A stretch of DNA of 64,000 nucleotides from Stenogyne calaminthoides (taxonomy: Eukaryota > Streptophyta > Magnoliopsida > Lamiales > Lamiaceae): contig JBBCBC010000017.1 in NCBI GenBank assembly GCA_037126765.1, forward strand, positions 21,629,916 through 21,693,915, given 5' to 3'. Below the pieces are notes generated by a model. The model ran no database searches. It saw only the letters and a list, made by a program, of their open reading frames with translations, and was not told the DNA's origin. The translations under genes and the position numbers were made by a program. This document shows, one piece after another, positions 46,097 through 57,846 of this stretch (its first letter is position 1; every line of letters starts with the position of its first letter).

Positions 46097-48337
46097 TATG
46101 TTGAATGCCAAAGATTCTGTTATTAAACTATATTTATAGTTAAGGCAAACTATCAGGAAGAAGAACAACTTCAATGCCCCAAATTATATATATAATAGAT
46201 TTATATATATAAGTTCATAATACACACAATCAAAATTCACTTGCTTACACCACATTCGAAGTTTATATACACACTAATATGGAAGCGGAGATGAAAGTTG
46301 AACGGTATCAAAATCATTATTAATTCTCTGTACTTAAGATCTTATGAGCATGGTAATCATGCATCTGACAATGTGTGATATTACATAAGTACTACAGTTT
46401 CTTCGGGATTTAGTGCACGAAAGTCACAAGATTTGGAAGAAAGATCCTAAAAGGCCTAGAAGGCTTGAAGAATATCTAACCCACAGTTGTTGCAACAACA
46501 CCACAATTGTCACATTCTGGTTTTTCAAAGGCTTTTGAATACTTTTTTAAATAGCAATTTAATCAAATACTTCAAAATTGACTAAGCGGTCATACTTAAA
46601 TTTAAATGTGGCAACGAAAATAATTAATTTAACTCAAAAACGTATGTAAAGAGTTTCAAAGACTTCTAACGAAAAGTATAGGTGAGCAGATTTGCACAAC
46701 AACTTAAAAAATTCTTTAAGACAAGTAAAGCAAAAATATTAATATGTATAAAAACTTGCAGGGAAATACTAAAAGCACTAGCCATTTCAAAACTTAAACT
46801 CTAAACGTCTAAAATAACATAGATTAATTTCAAAGGTAAACATAATTTTATTAAACAAAAGGAGATGTGACTCAAAATAAAAATATTTTCCTTCTCAAAA
46901 GCTATTTATTAAAAACATAAACTTAACATGACTCAATATTCAAAATAAAATCAATTGTTGTAATAGTAAAATTTAAGTAACCACTTGAGGCAATCCACCC
47001 CCCTCCACCGTGCTCCTTAGTTTGTAAAATGTTAATGAAATTGGGATGAGCAAAACAACTAGCTCAGTGGGATTCCCTCACAATGTTATAATAAAATATA
47101 ACACATAAATAAAATCATCAACTCACATAACATGCATCATAATTATAATAATGAGTCAAGGATATTTTCCATCATGAGTCGTATTGGTCAATCTGTATAC
47201 GGTGGAGTTTGCCCCAAGGATCTTTTCTATCCTGGACCGAAGTCCCCACAGGTTACAACGATCTTTTCCATCGAGTAACCAAATAATTCAATATAACATA
47301 TCCACGTAAATCATGTAGCAAGCAACAATTACATTCACATGAATATTCAAAAATAACAAAGCAAGTAAAAATCTCACCTCAATGCTTGATTAACCTCGTA
47401 AACACATAAATTGATTTAACGCGTAAAATCCCCGGTCACCTAAAAATAATTAAATAATAAAGTCTTAGAATTATTATGATTAATAAATAGTGAAGAATTA
47501 GTATCTTAATTGTTTCATTAAGTTATAAGCTTAAAGTCGATGTATGCTGATATAGTTGAGTAGAGAAATTCTCGGCACTACTAAACAAAATTAAGCAAAT
47601 CAAGTTTTCTTAAAATATTTTATTTCTGCACGTTATAGTAATAAATTGGCAGTATAAGTTTTATGCCCATGAAAAGGTTGTAGCAATTTGATACGGCAAT
47701 TACTAAACTCCCAATTAACAAATCAAATATTCTATATAAAAATCCTACACTGTTTTTCTTTAAAAAAAATATTTTGAGCTTATACTAACTAAATAAATGA
47801 TGAAGCCTTCTTTTCGAAAATAAACTTTTAGAACCATGCAGAAATATTAAAACTTTATAAATTAAAATATTTTGACATAAAGTAATTGGATCATGTTTGT
47901 AACTGCTCGTTATTTACAAAAACTGCATCGCATACTTGAAAAGGATTCAAACTTTGAACAATTGATGAAACAAAACTTTGAACTTTAATTAAAATCCTTT
48001 GGCCTAATTAAAATCATAAAATTGAATAATAGCACAAGATCTTGACAGAATGCTAAAACATTTAAAAGGCTAAGAGAAAGAAATTGTTACCACTTTACTA
48101 AAGAAGATAAAAAAAGCCGTGAATGCCTTTTTGGTCCAGGAAAGAAAAATTAAAACTGATGTTTACGGTGAGATTTTCTGTGATTTATTTTGTGAAAAGT
48201 GAAAACGGTCCGAGTATTAAAAGAGTTGAGGGAAAAGACTTTTGTTGAGAAAATCATGGGATCAGATTGAATACGTGAATACGTGGTCTTCTACTTTTAA
48301 ATTTTTTTATTTTTTATTTTCTTTTTTAATAAATAAC

Positions 48338-49340
48338 ATTTTTTTTCTTTTTTTCTTTTTTTTTGACAGGAAAAGAGATATATTACTCAAAGGCCCAAAA
48401 TATCGGCCTGAACAACGTTCACAATCGTCTCAGGAATAGTAGATGAAACAAAAAGCAAATTAAAATTAAAAGCAAAATGAGAAAGGCAATGAGCTGCTAA
48501 ATTTCCCGTTCTATGGATCCAGCTAAACGTAACCAACTCGAACTCCTCACATAACTTCAAAATATCAGCAATAATGCCTCCAAAATGGGTCAAATTGATT
48601 GAATTCCTTTTCAACGCATAGTAAACAAGCTGTGAATCAACTTCTATGATAATCTTTCGCACACCTTTGTCAATGGCACAACGAATTCTGGTGATCACCG
48701 CTATTGCTTCAGCCACCTCCACCGACCATACCTCCGTAAAAGATCTTGCAAACACCCAGCTCACCACTCCATCGCCATTTCGCAACAAACCTACGATACT
48801 CCATATGACAAGACGATTCGGTGTTCAGCTTTAACATTCCTCCCTCACTAATTGTGCTGGCTTACTACCCGAGGTCGCTTTTTATAACTGCAAAGATGGT
48901 TCGTTGCAATACGCATAATATCCTGCAACTCGAGCGTTGTCCCCTGAAAAACACCTTCGTTCCTAACAAACCAAATTGCCCACATCACTGTAATTACCAT
49001 CTCCATTTCATCCCTACGCATCAACCAATAGTCCCTGGCGTCCCCGGGTTTTTACGTAGGTGCAGACCGCAAAGGGAGTAAACTCCAACAATCTGCAATC
49101 CTGGAGCACTCAAGCAAAGCATGCTCCATCGTTTCAAGCGTCCGTACCGCATCCATGACATATTGGTTCAACATTCACGAATTTTGTAATAAGGTTGACA
49201 TTGGTCGATATAATTCCATGCAGCACCCGCCATGCGAACAACTGAACTTTCGGAGACACATCCATCTTCCAAATCCATTTCCATTTGCTATCCTCATTCT
49301 CCACATATGCATTTTTCGAATTTCATCCACTCAAATTTGA
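48338..49340 (-). pseudogene. 3' end of a plant LINE: RNase H-like domain and poly(A) tail
   Basis: The minus-strand frame 48387-48788 encodes an RNase H-like domain as at the C-terminus of plant LINE ORF2: SVEVAEAIAVITRIRCAI (Glu), KIIIEVDSQLVYYAL (Asp) and WIHRTGNLAAHCLSHFA. About 23 codons after its last conserved block comes the stop, then a short 3' region, and an A-rich tail at 48364-48339 (T runs on the + strand). Upstream to about 49340 runs decayed sequence resembling the zinc-binding region between RT and RNase H (LKRWSMLCLSAPGLQ). RT itself is absent, consistent with 5' truncation. Confidence 0.7.
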
Positions 49341-50013
49341 GAAATGTAAGGAAAAAAATTTCAGTTAAGAAAGTAATGGGATATGAAATCCCCAATGATG
49401 AAGGCGTGCATTTTATATTTTTTTATTTTTATTTTCTGAATATTAAAGATCATCGAAAATTGATAAACTTGGGCATCATGTTTGAAAAAAAAATGTGTAA
49501 ATAGTTGTTCACATATATATCTACATTTATTTTAATATGTATATATATAACCTTGAGAAATGCTTCCTCCGTCCCAATCTTGTTTTCCTGTATTCCGTTT
49601 TGGGCGTCCCAGACTTGTTTTCCTATTTCCTTAAATGAAATTTTCTCCTTAATTTACCCCCTTCACTTTACTCTTTATTTACACCAATACCACTCACTTA
49701 ACCCAGCTAAACATCCCACTTTATATCCCTAAACTAATCTAACCGGCCATTTAATTAGTAACCCAACCCAAATCAAATTAACTCCCCCCCCCCCCCTCAT
49801 TTCTCTGCACCCATCCCATCTCAAACCCTAAGCCGCTATATTTTCTCTCTTCTCTCTCTTCTCGAAAGTTCTCTTGCCATTGTTGCTCTCTATATTTCTC
49901 TCTGTTCATCTCGCCATTGTTGCTCTCTGTAACCCTCTCGCCATTGTTCCTCTCTGTAACCCTCTAGATCCTAAACCGTTCTCTGCTCTCTCTTCTCCCT
50001 CATCTCTATATAC

Positions 50014-50514
50014 ATGGAACCCAAAAACCCTAATTCTCCGATCGCCGATTCATCTTCTTGGCCAAATACCGAAGATTTTAAGGAGTTTGAAGCGGATACA
50101 GTTCGCAATTACTGGTGGGAGGAATCTAGGGATTTCGATTCTCAAAACCCCTTGTCCAGAAGATGGGAAGAAGAGGTGAAGATGGAGGCGGCAGCAGCGG
50201 AGATCGATGCAGATATGAGCAACATGGTGAAAGTGGATTCAGATCGGAGTTCTCCCGGTTATAGCGGCATGGTTGTTCAGGATTCGCTATCCCCTGATGT
50301 TTTGTCTGAGTCCGTTGTGCTTTCCGATAATGCAATATCCTTGGCAGAGCTGATGCCTGGGAGGTCACCACCGTTCTCTGACAAAGAATATTGGTTGCAT
50401 GAGTCCAGAAGGTCATTTGTTGAAATGTTAATTATCCTAATCCCTTCGGTTAGAGAGCTGATATACAGGTTATGCCGATCCTTATTTACTGTCTTGTTGA
50501 AATATAGCATGTGA
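50014..50514 (+). CDS. Unrecognised acidic ORF inside the mariner element
   Basis: The 166-residue frame starts MEPKNPNSPIADSSSWPNTE and is acidic and Ser/Trp-rich (NYWWEESRDFDS, MEAAAAEIDADMSNM). A GT after RELIYR, in ATACAGGTTATG, could be a splice donor, so the last 15 codons may be intron. Upstream lies a C/T-rich leader with CTCTCTC runs and a repeated CGCCATTGTTGCTCTCTGTAA phrase, looking like a plant 5' UTR. It is on the opposite strand to the transposase and near the far terminus. I do not recognise the protein. It may be a captured host first exon or a second element gene. Confidence 0.45.
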   Translation: MEPKNPNSPIADSSSWPNTEDFKEFEADTVRNYWWEESRDFDSQNPLSRRWEEEVKMEAAAAEIDADMSNMVKVDSDRSSPGYSGMVVQDSLSPDVLSESVVLSDNAISLAELMPGRSPPFSDKEYWLHESRRSFVEMLIILIPSVRELIYRLCRSLFTVLLKYSM

Positions 50515-50846
50515 TGTTCTGTGATTAACTGGATTGTTGATATGGAAGTATGGGATACACATGTGTTAATTTGTTTTGTGAAGTGTTAATGCAACCTCTA
50601 GGAGTAATATATTTCCTAGATTAGGATGCATAACCATAAGCCCTATGAATAAAATTATTTATGAGGGTTTACAAAGCATGATTGTTGGTTGTAATTGGGT
50701 GGAAATTTGTGATACACAGGTGTTAATTTGTTTTGTATTTGTTGATGCAACCTCTAGGATCACCAGCCTAGATTAGGATGCTTAACCAAACCCTATGATA
50801 ATGTTATAGTCTGAGGGTCCACTGAGATTTGCAAAAAATGAACTGT

Positions 50847-51366
50847 AAGTTTGTTTTTTTGTGAAAACCAAAAGTTGAATTGTGTTGTTCTTTGCATATT
50901 CAGTGACCTAAGTTTGTTTTTTGTAAAAACCAGAAGTTGAATTGTGTTGTTCTTTGCATATGCAGTGACCAAAGTTTGTTTCTTGTGAAAATCAGAAGTT
51001 GAATTGTGTTGTTCTTTGCATCTTCAGTGACCTAAGTTTGTTTTTTGTGAAAACCAAAAGTTGAATTGTGTTGTTCTTTGCATATTCAGTTACCTAAGTT
51101 TATTTTTTGTGAAAACCAGAAGTTGAATTGTGTTGTTCTTTGCATATTCAGTGACCTAAGTTTATTTTTTTGTGAAAACCAGAAGTTGAATTGTGTTGTT
51201 CTTTGCACCATCAATGACCTAAGTTTGTATTTTGTGAAAACCAAAAGTTGAATTGTGTTGTTCTTTGCATATTCAGTGACCTAAGTTTGTTTTTTGTGAA
51301 AACCTGAAGTTGAATTGTGTTGTTCTTTGCATCTTCAGTGACCTAAGTTTGTTTTTTGGCATATAA
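50847..51366. repeat. 62-bp tandem array, about eight copies
   Basis: The unit contains GACCTAAGTTTGTTTTTTGTG, then CAGAAGTTGAATTGTGTTG and TTCTTTGCATATTCAGT. Eight full copies and a partial ninth are seen. The frame 51066-51251 is only the repeat read in phase. Outside it, a ~75-bp phrase around CAACCTCTAGGA-x-CCTAGATTAGGATGC recurs at about 50590, 50750 and 51445. Confidence 0.9.
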
Positions 51367-51719
51367 TGTGATGGGGACAAATAAACAAGGGAGGTTTAAT
51401 TTTATTTAGGTTGGGTTAAGTATTAAATTCAGGTAATAACTTGCAACCTCTAGGATGACTGTCCTAGATTAGGATGCATGTGACATAACTCAATGATGAT
51501 GTTATAATCTGAGGGTTCTTTGCCTAAGTTACTTACACATATCCAAATTCCATCCATTTCATTAACAGATTCAAAATACAAATCATAAACCATTGTTAAA
51601 ACAATGTTTACTGCTTAAACAATTTCTACCCTACAAGTTTATGCAGTAAACATTTCACCAACTACACAGTAGTGGGAATCAAAATATACAAAAAGTGACC
51701 CTAATACCCAACTAATACA

Positions 51720-53299
51720 CTACTCATAGCCTAAATCTCTAATAAGATTGTCCAACTCATAGGTGATTCCAACTCCATTACCAGGCTGCATTAGGTGTTC
51801 TATGCATTCCCTTGCCAAACTCTCATCTACTTCAAGACAATCAGGTAGTAATCCTTGATAACTCAGTGAGTCTTTGCCCATGTGTGGTATCTGGAAATTG
51901 TTATCTCCTTTAGCCTTCAAAATCTCTATGCAACAACCCTGCAAGCTAAGAAAAACTTTATTAAGAGTAATTGGTGATAGTTCTTCAAATGACTTTGCCA
52001 CATTATTTACTAGATCAACAACATTTTTAGCCTTCTTCTTCTGTTGTAATGCTAGAATTGATGCAAAGTAACCCAAATCATTAATATTTGTGTCAAGAAA
52101 GTTGGGTGGTTGGCTGAACAGTTTAATGTTGAACCCATCAGCAAAATCTATGACTCTGAAATCTTGATCATTGTTTGAAAGGTGTGGTTTGGCATTGTCT
52201 TGCTGGATCCAAATTTCTTTATTTACATTTGCTGATCATTTCTCTTTAATCCCTGGTATTATCTGTAAAATAGAAAGAGTAACCAACAAGGGTTAGGATA
52301 CTTGCTCCATTGACTAACTCTTAAATGCAAGTAACCAACTATTGTGAGGATACTCATCTTAGACAATAAATGATGAATATTTTCTGATGTGTTTAAGAAT
52401 ATATATATATATGCAAGTAACCATCTAGTATAGGTTTAGGATACTTGCAATGTGACACTAAATGATGAAAATGTTGAATTTTTTGATGTGTTTAAGTAAA
52501 AACAAAGAACCTGATTGATGAGGCAACCCTTCATTATTTCCTTTGTTATGGATTCAATATTTTTTGTCTCCATAGTGCCTTTCAATCTGTTCTTGCTGCT
52601 TCTAACTGCTTCAACTTCTTCAGTGAAAGGAAACATCCCTATATTTCCATCAAATATAAGTGTACCATCACTTGAATATAGAAGTCTCCCCACAGCACAA
52701 ATAAACATTACTTTTGTGATAAACCTCTTCCTTTTGCAAACCCTATGTGCATGTTCTTCTGTTGGCAGCTTGTAGAACCTGTGAGATGTTTTAGTGATAT
52801 AAAACCACTTTTCATCAATGTGCATGCTATTAAACTTGATGATGTTATGTTCCCTGTCAACAAAGAGGTGACTCAAACTGAATTGTACCCTAACAAGCTT
52901 GTTGATGTCTGTAAGAAGTGGCTTAATGGCATTTGTATGTGCCTTGATCAGGCCTTCTTTAATCCATCTTCCCACTGTGCTTTTACTAACATCCAGTCCT
53001 TCTGCAAGGTCTCTAATGGTAGACCTATCTGTCCAATGTACGCTTAGTATCTTCTCTTCATCCAAAGCCACTTGTTTGCTTATATGTTTTCCCTTTCTGC
53101 TTGACACTAAATGACCTGACTTACCTTCATTCCTCTGCTTCTTTGCAGCTTTCCAGATGTTCTTGACAGTTCTATCACAAACCCCAAATAGCAAACCTAT
53201 TTATCTGAACTTGTCATGCATGGGTACACCATTAACTGACTCAGTTAATAAATGTTGCACAATTTTGTTTTTTTGCTCCCATGTTAATTGTAGAACCAT
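51720..53299 (-). pseudogene. Plant mariner transposase (DD39D), one intron, two stop codons
   Basis: The transposase would cut and reinsert the element. Exon 1 runs 53299-52511 (263 codons) and exon 2 52262-51720 (180 codons plus stop). The 248-bp intron has GT/AG ends and keeps frame, giving about 443 residues. An N-terminal helix-turn-helix part (VCDRTVKNIWKAAKKQ, IRDLAEGLDVSKSTVGRWI) precedes the catalytic core. First Asp lies in MHIDEKWFY, second in IWIQQDNAKPH, third in NINDLGYFA. Exactly 39 residues separate the last two, the plant mariner signature. MFPFTEEVEAVRSSKNR is also family-typical. Two lesions are seen: TAA at codon 33 (53203-53201) and TGA in place of a likely Trp at the ninth codon of exon 2 (52238-52236). 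Otherwise it is intact, so decay is recent. Confidence 0.88.
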
Positions 53300-54023
53300 C
53301 TTTAACTAACACTGAATTTATTTCTTGTTGCAAAATTTATGAAGCTGTATTTATGGTGTTGATGGGCTGTAATGGTGTTGCAGAATTTATGAAGGGTTTG
53401 TTGGCTTTTAAGGAATAGAATTTGAAATGTGTAATAGGAGGAATATTTTCCAGTAATTAGGTGGGAAATCTATAACAGGAGGGAAATCTTGGAGGGAACA
53501 GAATTTTGGGAGTGTTTTTTAGAGATTTTACTGTTCATTGTTAAGTAAAATCAAATTTTAAACCTCTCTTTGTAAACTACTGTTGGCATGTCAGTCATTT
53601 GTACTGCTGCAGGATTTAATTAGCAATTTTTTAGTGCTTTAATTAGCACCTTAACAAAGTTGTTTTTACTTTACAATAAAGTAGATTTCTCCATTTTACC
53701 CCTTACACTTTAACACTTTATCATTTTTTCTTAAAATCTGCACACACAGTAAACAGGAACACGAGTCTGGGACGGAGTGAGTATATGAATAGTCTATTTA
53801 TTTTAAAAAGAATTACATATGATAATAATGAATGCTTCAATATATATATTGAAAAATATTAACAAATTTTGTTTTGAGAAATAAATATTTTATAATTTAT
53901 TTTATCTCAAATATTATAATATATATGTGGAGATATATATTTAATTATTTAACTTTAATTCTTTTAATAAATATAATTTATACATTCTTTTTTTTAATAA
54001 ATTGAAAAATCTTGGGTGTTACA

Positions 54024-54571
54024 AGAATTATGACTTTATAAAGTGGTTTTTATTTCTGAAACATATCATAAGGTTAACATGAAAATCCATGAGCACACAA
54101 TGGATATTCATAGATAAATGGTAAAAAACAAGAGAACCTGACTGATTATCATCCACACATTAACATAAGCTGCCTAACTGAAATTTCAATCATAGTTTGC
54201 TCAACTACCACATAATATCTCAAAATTGCAAGGATATCACTGGATTAAAACAGAAATTTAAAAAGCCCAATAATCCACAAATGAAGAAAGGAAAAAACAG
54301 GGGAAATAACATAGGAAACCTCAATTCTTCAAAAGAACAACTGAAAACAGAATCAGAAAATGCACTTATTAACACCAAATTGAAGCTTATCAAAATATTC
54401 TCTAATCCCTAAACGAAAAAAAAAAACACAAAATTGTTTCCCTCAACGGCTGAAATTTGCAAGAATCTCATCACACGTCTCACAGGCAATTGATCAAACA
54501 CATATCACCCACAAAAAATGGTACAAAAATCATAAGCCCTACATCAATTCGACCCAGATCAAGCTCCCACA
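54024..54571. other. Unassigned DNA left of the MULE
   Basis: The + strand frame 54197-54412 is Lys/Asn-rich with no known domain and is not supported as a gene. It may be 3' flank of the exon-like segment at 54705. Confidence 0.35.
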
Positions 54572-54687
54572 CAACAAGATGAATCAACTTTAAAGACCCA
54601 ATAGCAAGATGAATCAACCCTAAAAATAGCAAAGATGAATCAACTTTAAAGACCCAACAGCAAGATGAATCAACCCTAAAAATAGCC
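54572..54687. repeat. Short tandem repeats CAAGATGAATCAAC
   Basis: Two alternating units, CAAGATGAATCAACTTTAAA and AGATGAATCAACCCTAAA, occur four to five times in a row. Confidence 0.75.
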
Positions 54688-54704
54688 AAGAATCAGAAAT
54701 ATAC

Positions 54705-54823
54705 CTTTACAAATGCTCGATAGAGTCTAATTCTCTTCTTCTCGTTTCTCCTCTTCGTACTTCCCTTCGGTTGGTTAAGGACTACAGGCTCTCCAAGCTC
54801 TTGTTTAATCCACGCATATGGAC
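54705..54823 (-). other. Possible internal exon of a host or captured gene
   Basis: On the minus strand TTTGTGTTTAG precedes and GTATATTT follows a 119-bp segment reading GPYAWIKQELGEPVV, then LNQPKGSTKRRNEKKR. Splice-site context on both sides is good, and codon use looks plant-like. Upstream (54830-54960) is a possible first exon or leader beginning near an ATG at 54940. I do not recognise the protein. A remnant of a real gene truncated by the MULE at 55039 is one reading; chance is another. Confidence 0.3.
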
Positions 54824-55048
54824 CTAAACACAAATTTCCACAACAATTATCAATTCCATTTTCAAATCTCCAGTTCAAATCCAATTAAAAACTATTCAGC
54901 AAAATGTACGTATGCTAAACCCTAAAAACCCAACTCATGTCGGACCTCGGGGAGGGGGAGGAGAACGGCGGCGAAAAGGACGAAAAAATTCTAAGTGAAG
55001 AAAGGGTTTTGGGCTTGTTTGAAAAAAAGAAAGGGTTTGGGTTAATTG

Positions 55049-55185
55049 TGTCACGCCCATACTCAGATAATCAAATAAATAATATATTCAAAATAAATTT
55101 ACGAGAATTAACTTGTGACCTTTTTATTTTTATTAAACAGTTAAAAGAATGACAAATTTTTGAACACTTAAAAACTTGATAAGAT

Positions 55186-55227
<42 letters not shown>

Positions 55228-56531
55228 TATAACTCAAACACATCATCCAAATATACTACTATCCATCCATATATATTCCAACCACCACCAGGTGTCTCCA
55301 ACCAAGATTACCACAATGATAAACAAGATTACCTACAATGTATAAATTAGGTGAGATATATAAATTTCAGTAAGCAGAAATTATGCATGATGCTGTGAAT
55401 CTTTGAAAACTCTCCTCATGCACTCTCTTTTGAAATCACCAATTTATGTATGAAACACTCTTAGGGCCCAGGCTCATTGTTATACACCGGACTGAGCTCA
55501 ATCCACCCATATATATAAAACGGTGGCCTACGCTGGGCAGCCCGCCAGAGTCTCCCTAGTCACTACTACTCCCAGGTCGCCCCCTCCGTAGAGTCATGTC
55601 AAGAGACGGCGCCAGGGTCTCCCTGGTCGCCCCTCCCGTGTAATAATAAGACGGTGGCCTACGCTGAGTGGTCTACGCCAGGGTCTCCCTGGTCGCATTA
55701 CCCCCAGGTCGCCCCTTCTGTCATCGGTGTAAAATCAGTGGTCAAATCACATCATTTGATCAAATCTCATTTCATGATAATGCATGATGCAATGCTATGC
55801 AACACAAATTAACTCACAAGTTTCACATTTCACATACCCAGTTCACATCAAATATCGAGTTCACCAGCTCTTTTCATAGTTATTACTGAATATTAATCAA
55901 ATATCACAACCCACATAATCTTCATGTATTATCAATTAAACACATATAATTCACAAAATATTATATTTATGCATTGTAGTTGCAAATGAATTTCTACTTA
56001 CCTCGAGTTATCTTTCCTCCCTTTTTTTTTTTTTTTTTCCTTCCTCTTTTATTTCTTTCCTAGTCGAGCCTCTGTTCTTCTTTCCCCTCAAAGTTTCGGG
56101 TGTGCGTGTGTCTGTGGCTTTAGTGATTAGCGATAGCTAGATTTTTAACACTCACCGCCTTAACTATACTTAATAGGTGAGTTTCCTCTTATTTTTATAC
56201 TATTATTGTTATTAGTATTATTACTAATATTAACACACATATGTATCTATACACTGTACCTACTAACGTTATATATATATTATACATATTTTATATATAT
56301 TCTTTTAATTTCTATTTACTAATATTATTAATTAATCTCCAAATTATTTACACTTAATTTATACAACAGTTAAACAATTGCAATGTTCAACTTTTAAAAC
56401 ATTTTCAACGCAAAATAAATAATACCACATAAAAAATAACACATAAATAATATTAAAACGTAAATAATATAAAAAACACGCAATGCAGAAAATATATTGG
56501 TCAATGAGTAGTGAGAAGCTCGGATATCACA
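55049..56531 (-). mobile_element. 3' LTR of the Tekay-like element
   Basis: 1,483 bp. It matches the 5' LTR along its length and retains the uninterrupted site (ATAAATAATATT near 56450) where the 5' LTR holds a MITE. It contains GTCTCCCT-x-GTCGC-type repeats at 55540-55720. Confidence 0.85.
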
Positions 56532-57846
56532 TCCTCCCCTCCTTATAAAAATTTCGTCCCCGAAATTTCACTAGCCTAAAGTGTTATACAACAATAATCC
56601 ATTGGATCCCTTCTTTCAATCACATATCATTTTATTACACACGTGTGATTTATTGGGTTCAACTAGAGTAGTCTTTAAATTTAGGTTTGTATGAGTCAAT
56701 ACCACAAAGACGTCTCATAAATCCTCATTATACTTAACACAAACTTTAACAAGGTATGATCAACTCCTACTTCAATTATATCTGTCTGATAACTATTCTA
56801 ACGAGTGGTTCTATTTATATTATATTGAACACAAGATATTATTATCGTCTGTGGTAAGGGGTATTAGGACTTCCAAGCTCTTTAAGATTTGACATCGTCA
56901 CTTAAATCTATATCTTACCCTCAAATTTCTCACTAAAACCCAAAGGTGACAAGTCACTAATACGTGTCCTACTAATCATCATTATTCTTTTATCCCTTAC
57001 ATTGCTATTATACCAAATTCACGAGTCAAGTCTATTCTTGCGGTTATTATACTTTTGCCTTCTTGGTCCTAGAGTGTTCTCTAGTATAACACGACCTTCT
57101 GTCTCAAAGTTTAACCCAACATGTGGCTCCATTAACATTTGATATAATAACCTCTTCTTTTATTCCAATAATTAACGATTTCCTCTTAACCCTAAATTTC
57201 TGTATCCCAATTTGTTTTTTTTTTTTTTAGCTCTAGATCCTCAGTTTTTAGATTTTGTCCAAAAATTAACCTTAATTAAATCTTGTTTGTACCAAAAATA
57301 ATCAATTATCAACTCATAGGCAATGTCCTCAGCTACAAGACCCAATAAAACATGTTGAGATCGTCTACAAAACCTCAAATGATTTTCATCATAAAGATTA
57401 CAACGATTAGACTACTGACCCAAAAGCCATTTTCACTAGTTGTCTCTCTACACCACCTTATTCATGACCAATGATCTCTAATAGTTTGCCTTTCTATTTC
57501 TATTCAATACTTGTAAGTCTTCTTGTTCCCATCCCTAATAAGGCTAACTTTCCTTCAAAATAAGGTATTCTACAGTTCCCTATGAAAGTCATGTAAATAT
57601 TTTAGGAAAGAATGTAATCTCAATGAAATTTATTTGAATCATTACACATGCATTTCATGCTTACTCAATATACTGATAACTTTAATGTCACATCAAGCTC
57701 ATAAGGAAAATGAAGTTCTAGCATATTCATACCATAAAACATAAGTAATTTCACATTAAACTTACCGGAGTGATTGTGTACCATAAATTCCGAGATCGTA
57801 TGCATGGACAGTCTACAGAATCATAACCCAGGCTCTGATACCACTC
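56532..57846 (-). other. Interior of the Tekay-like element
   Basis: The polypurine tract is at 56532-56544 on the minus strand. The primer site TGGTATCAGAGCC is at 57843-57831, 3 bp from the 5' LTR. Between them no ORF or domain is visible; the sequence is AT-rich with many stops in all frames. Confidence 0.7.

Larger units (their letters stand above)
49563..53781 (-). mobile_element. Mariner-like element, 4.2 kb, with transposase
   Basis: The ends are CTTCCTCCGTCCCAATCTTG and, at the right, CTGGGACGGAGTGAG; the reverse complement of the right end begins CTCACTCCGTCCCAGACTCG, so about 30 bp of inverted repeat is shared, ending in TTCCTGT. TA follows the right end (53782); the left flank is TG, probably a mutated TA. 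The termini are of the Stowaway type (CTCCGTCCC). The element holds a DD39D transposase gene on the minus strand near its right end, a second ORF on the + strand near its left end, and a 62-bp tandem array between them. Confidence 0.85.
46374..54023 (-). mobile_element. LTR (probably solo, Ty3/gypsy-like) interrupted by later insertions
   Basis: On the minus strand a unit begins TGTAACACCCAAG (54023) and ends TAATATCACA (46374), so TG...CA. Between 46900 and 47450 it carries a block with GATCTTTTCCATCG and CCCCACAGGTTACAACG, in a style familiar from plant chromovirus LTRs. The LINE fragment and the mariner element lie inside and account for over 5 kb. No primer site, polypurine tract or coding region of its own is visible, and the flanks do not give a clear 5-bp duplication. 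Boundaries are tentative. Confidence 0.45.

Noticed and set aside
52515..53114. Three + strand frames of 71-100 codons
   Set aside because: They are antisense shadows of the mariner transposase exon.
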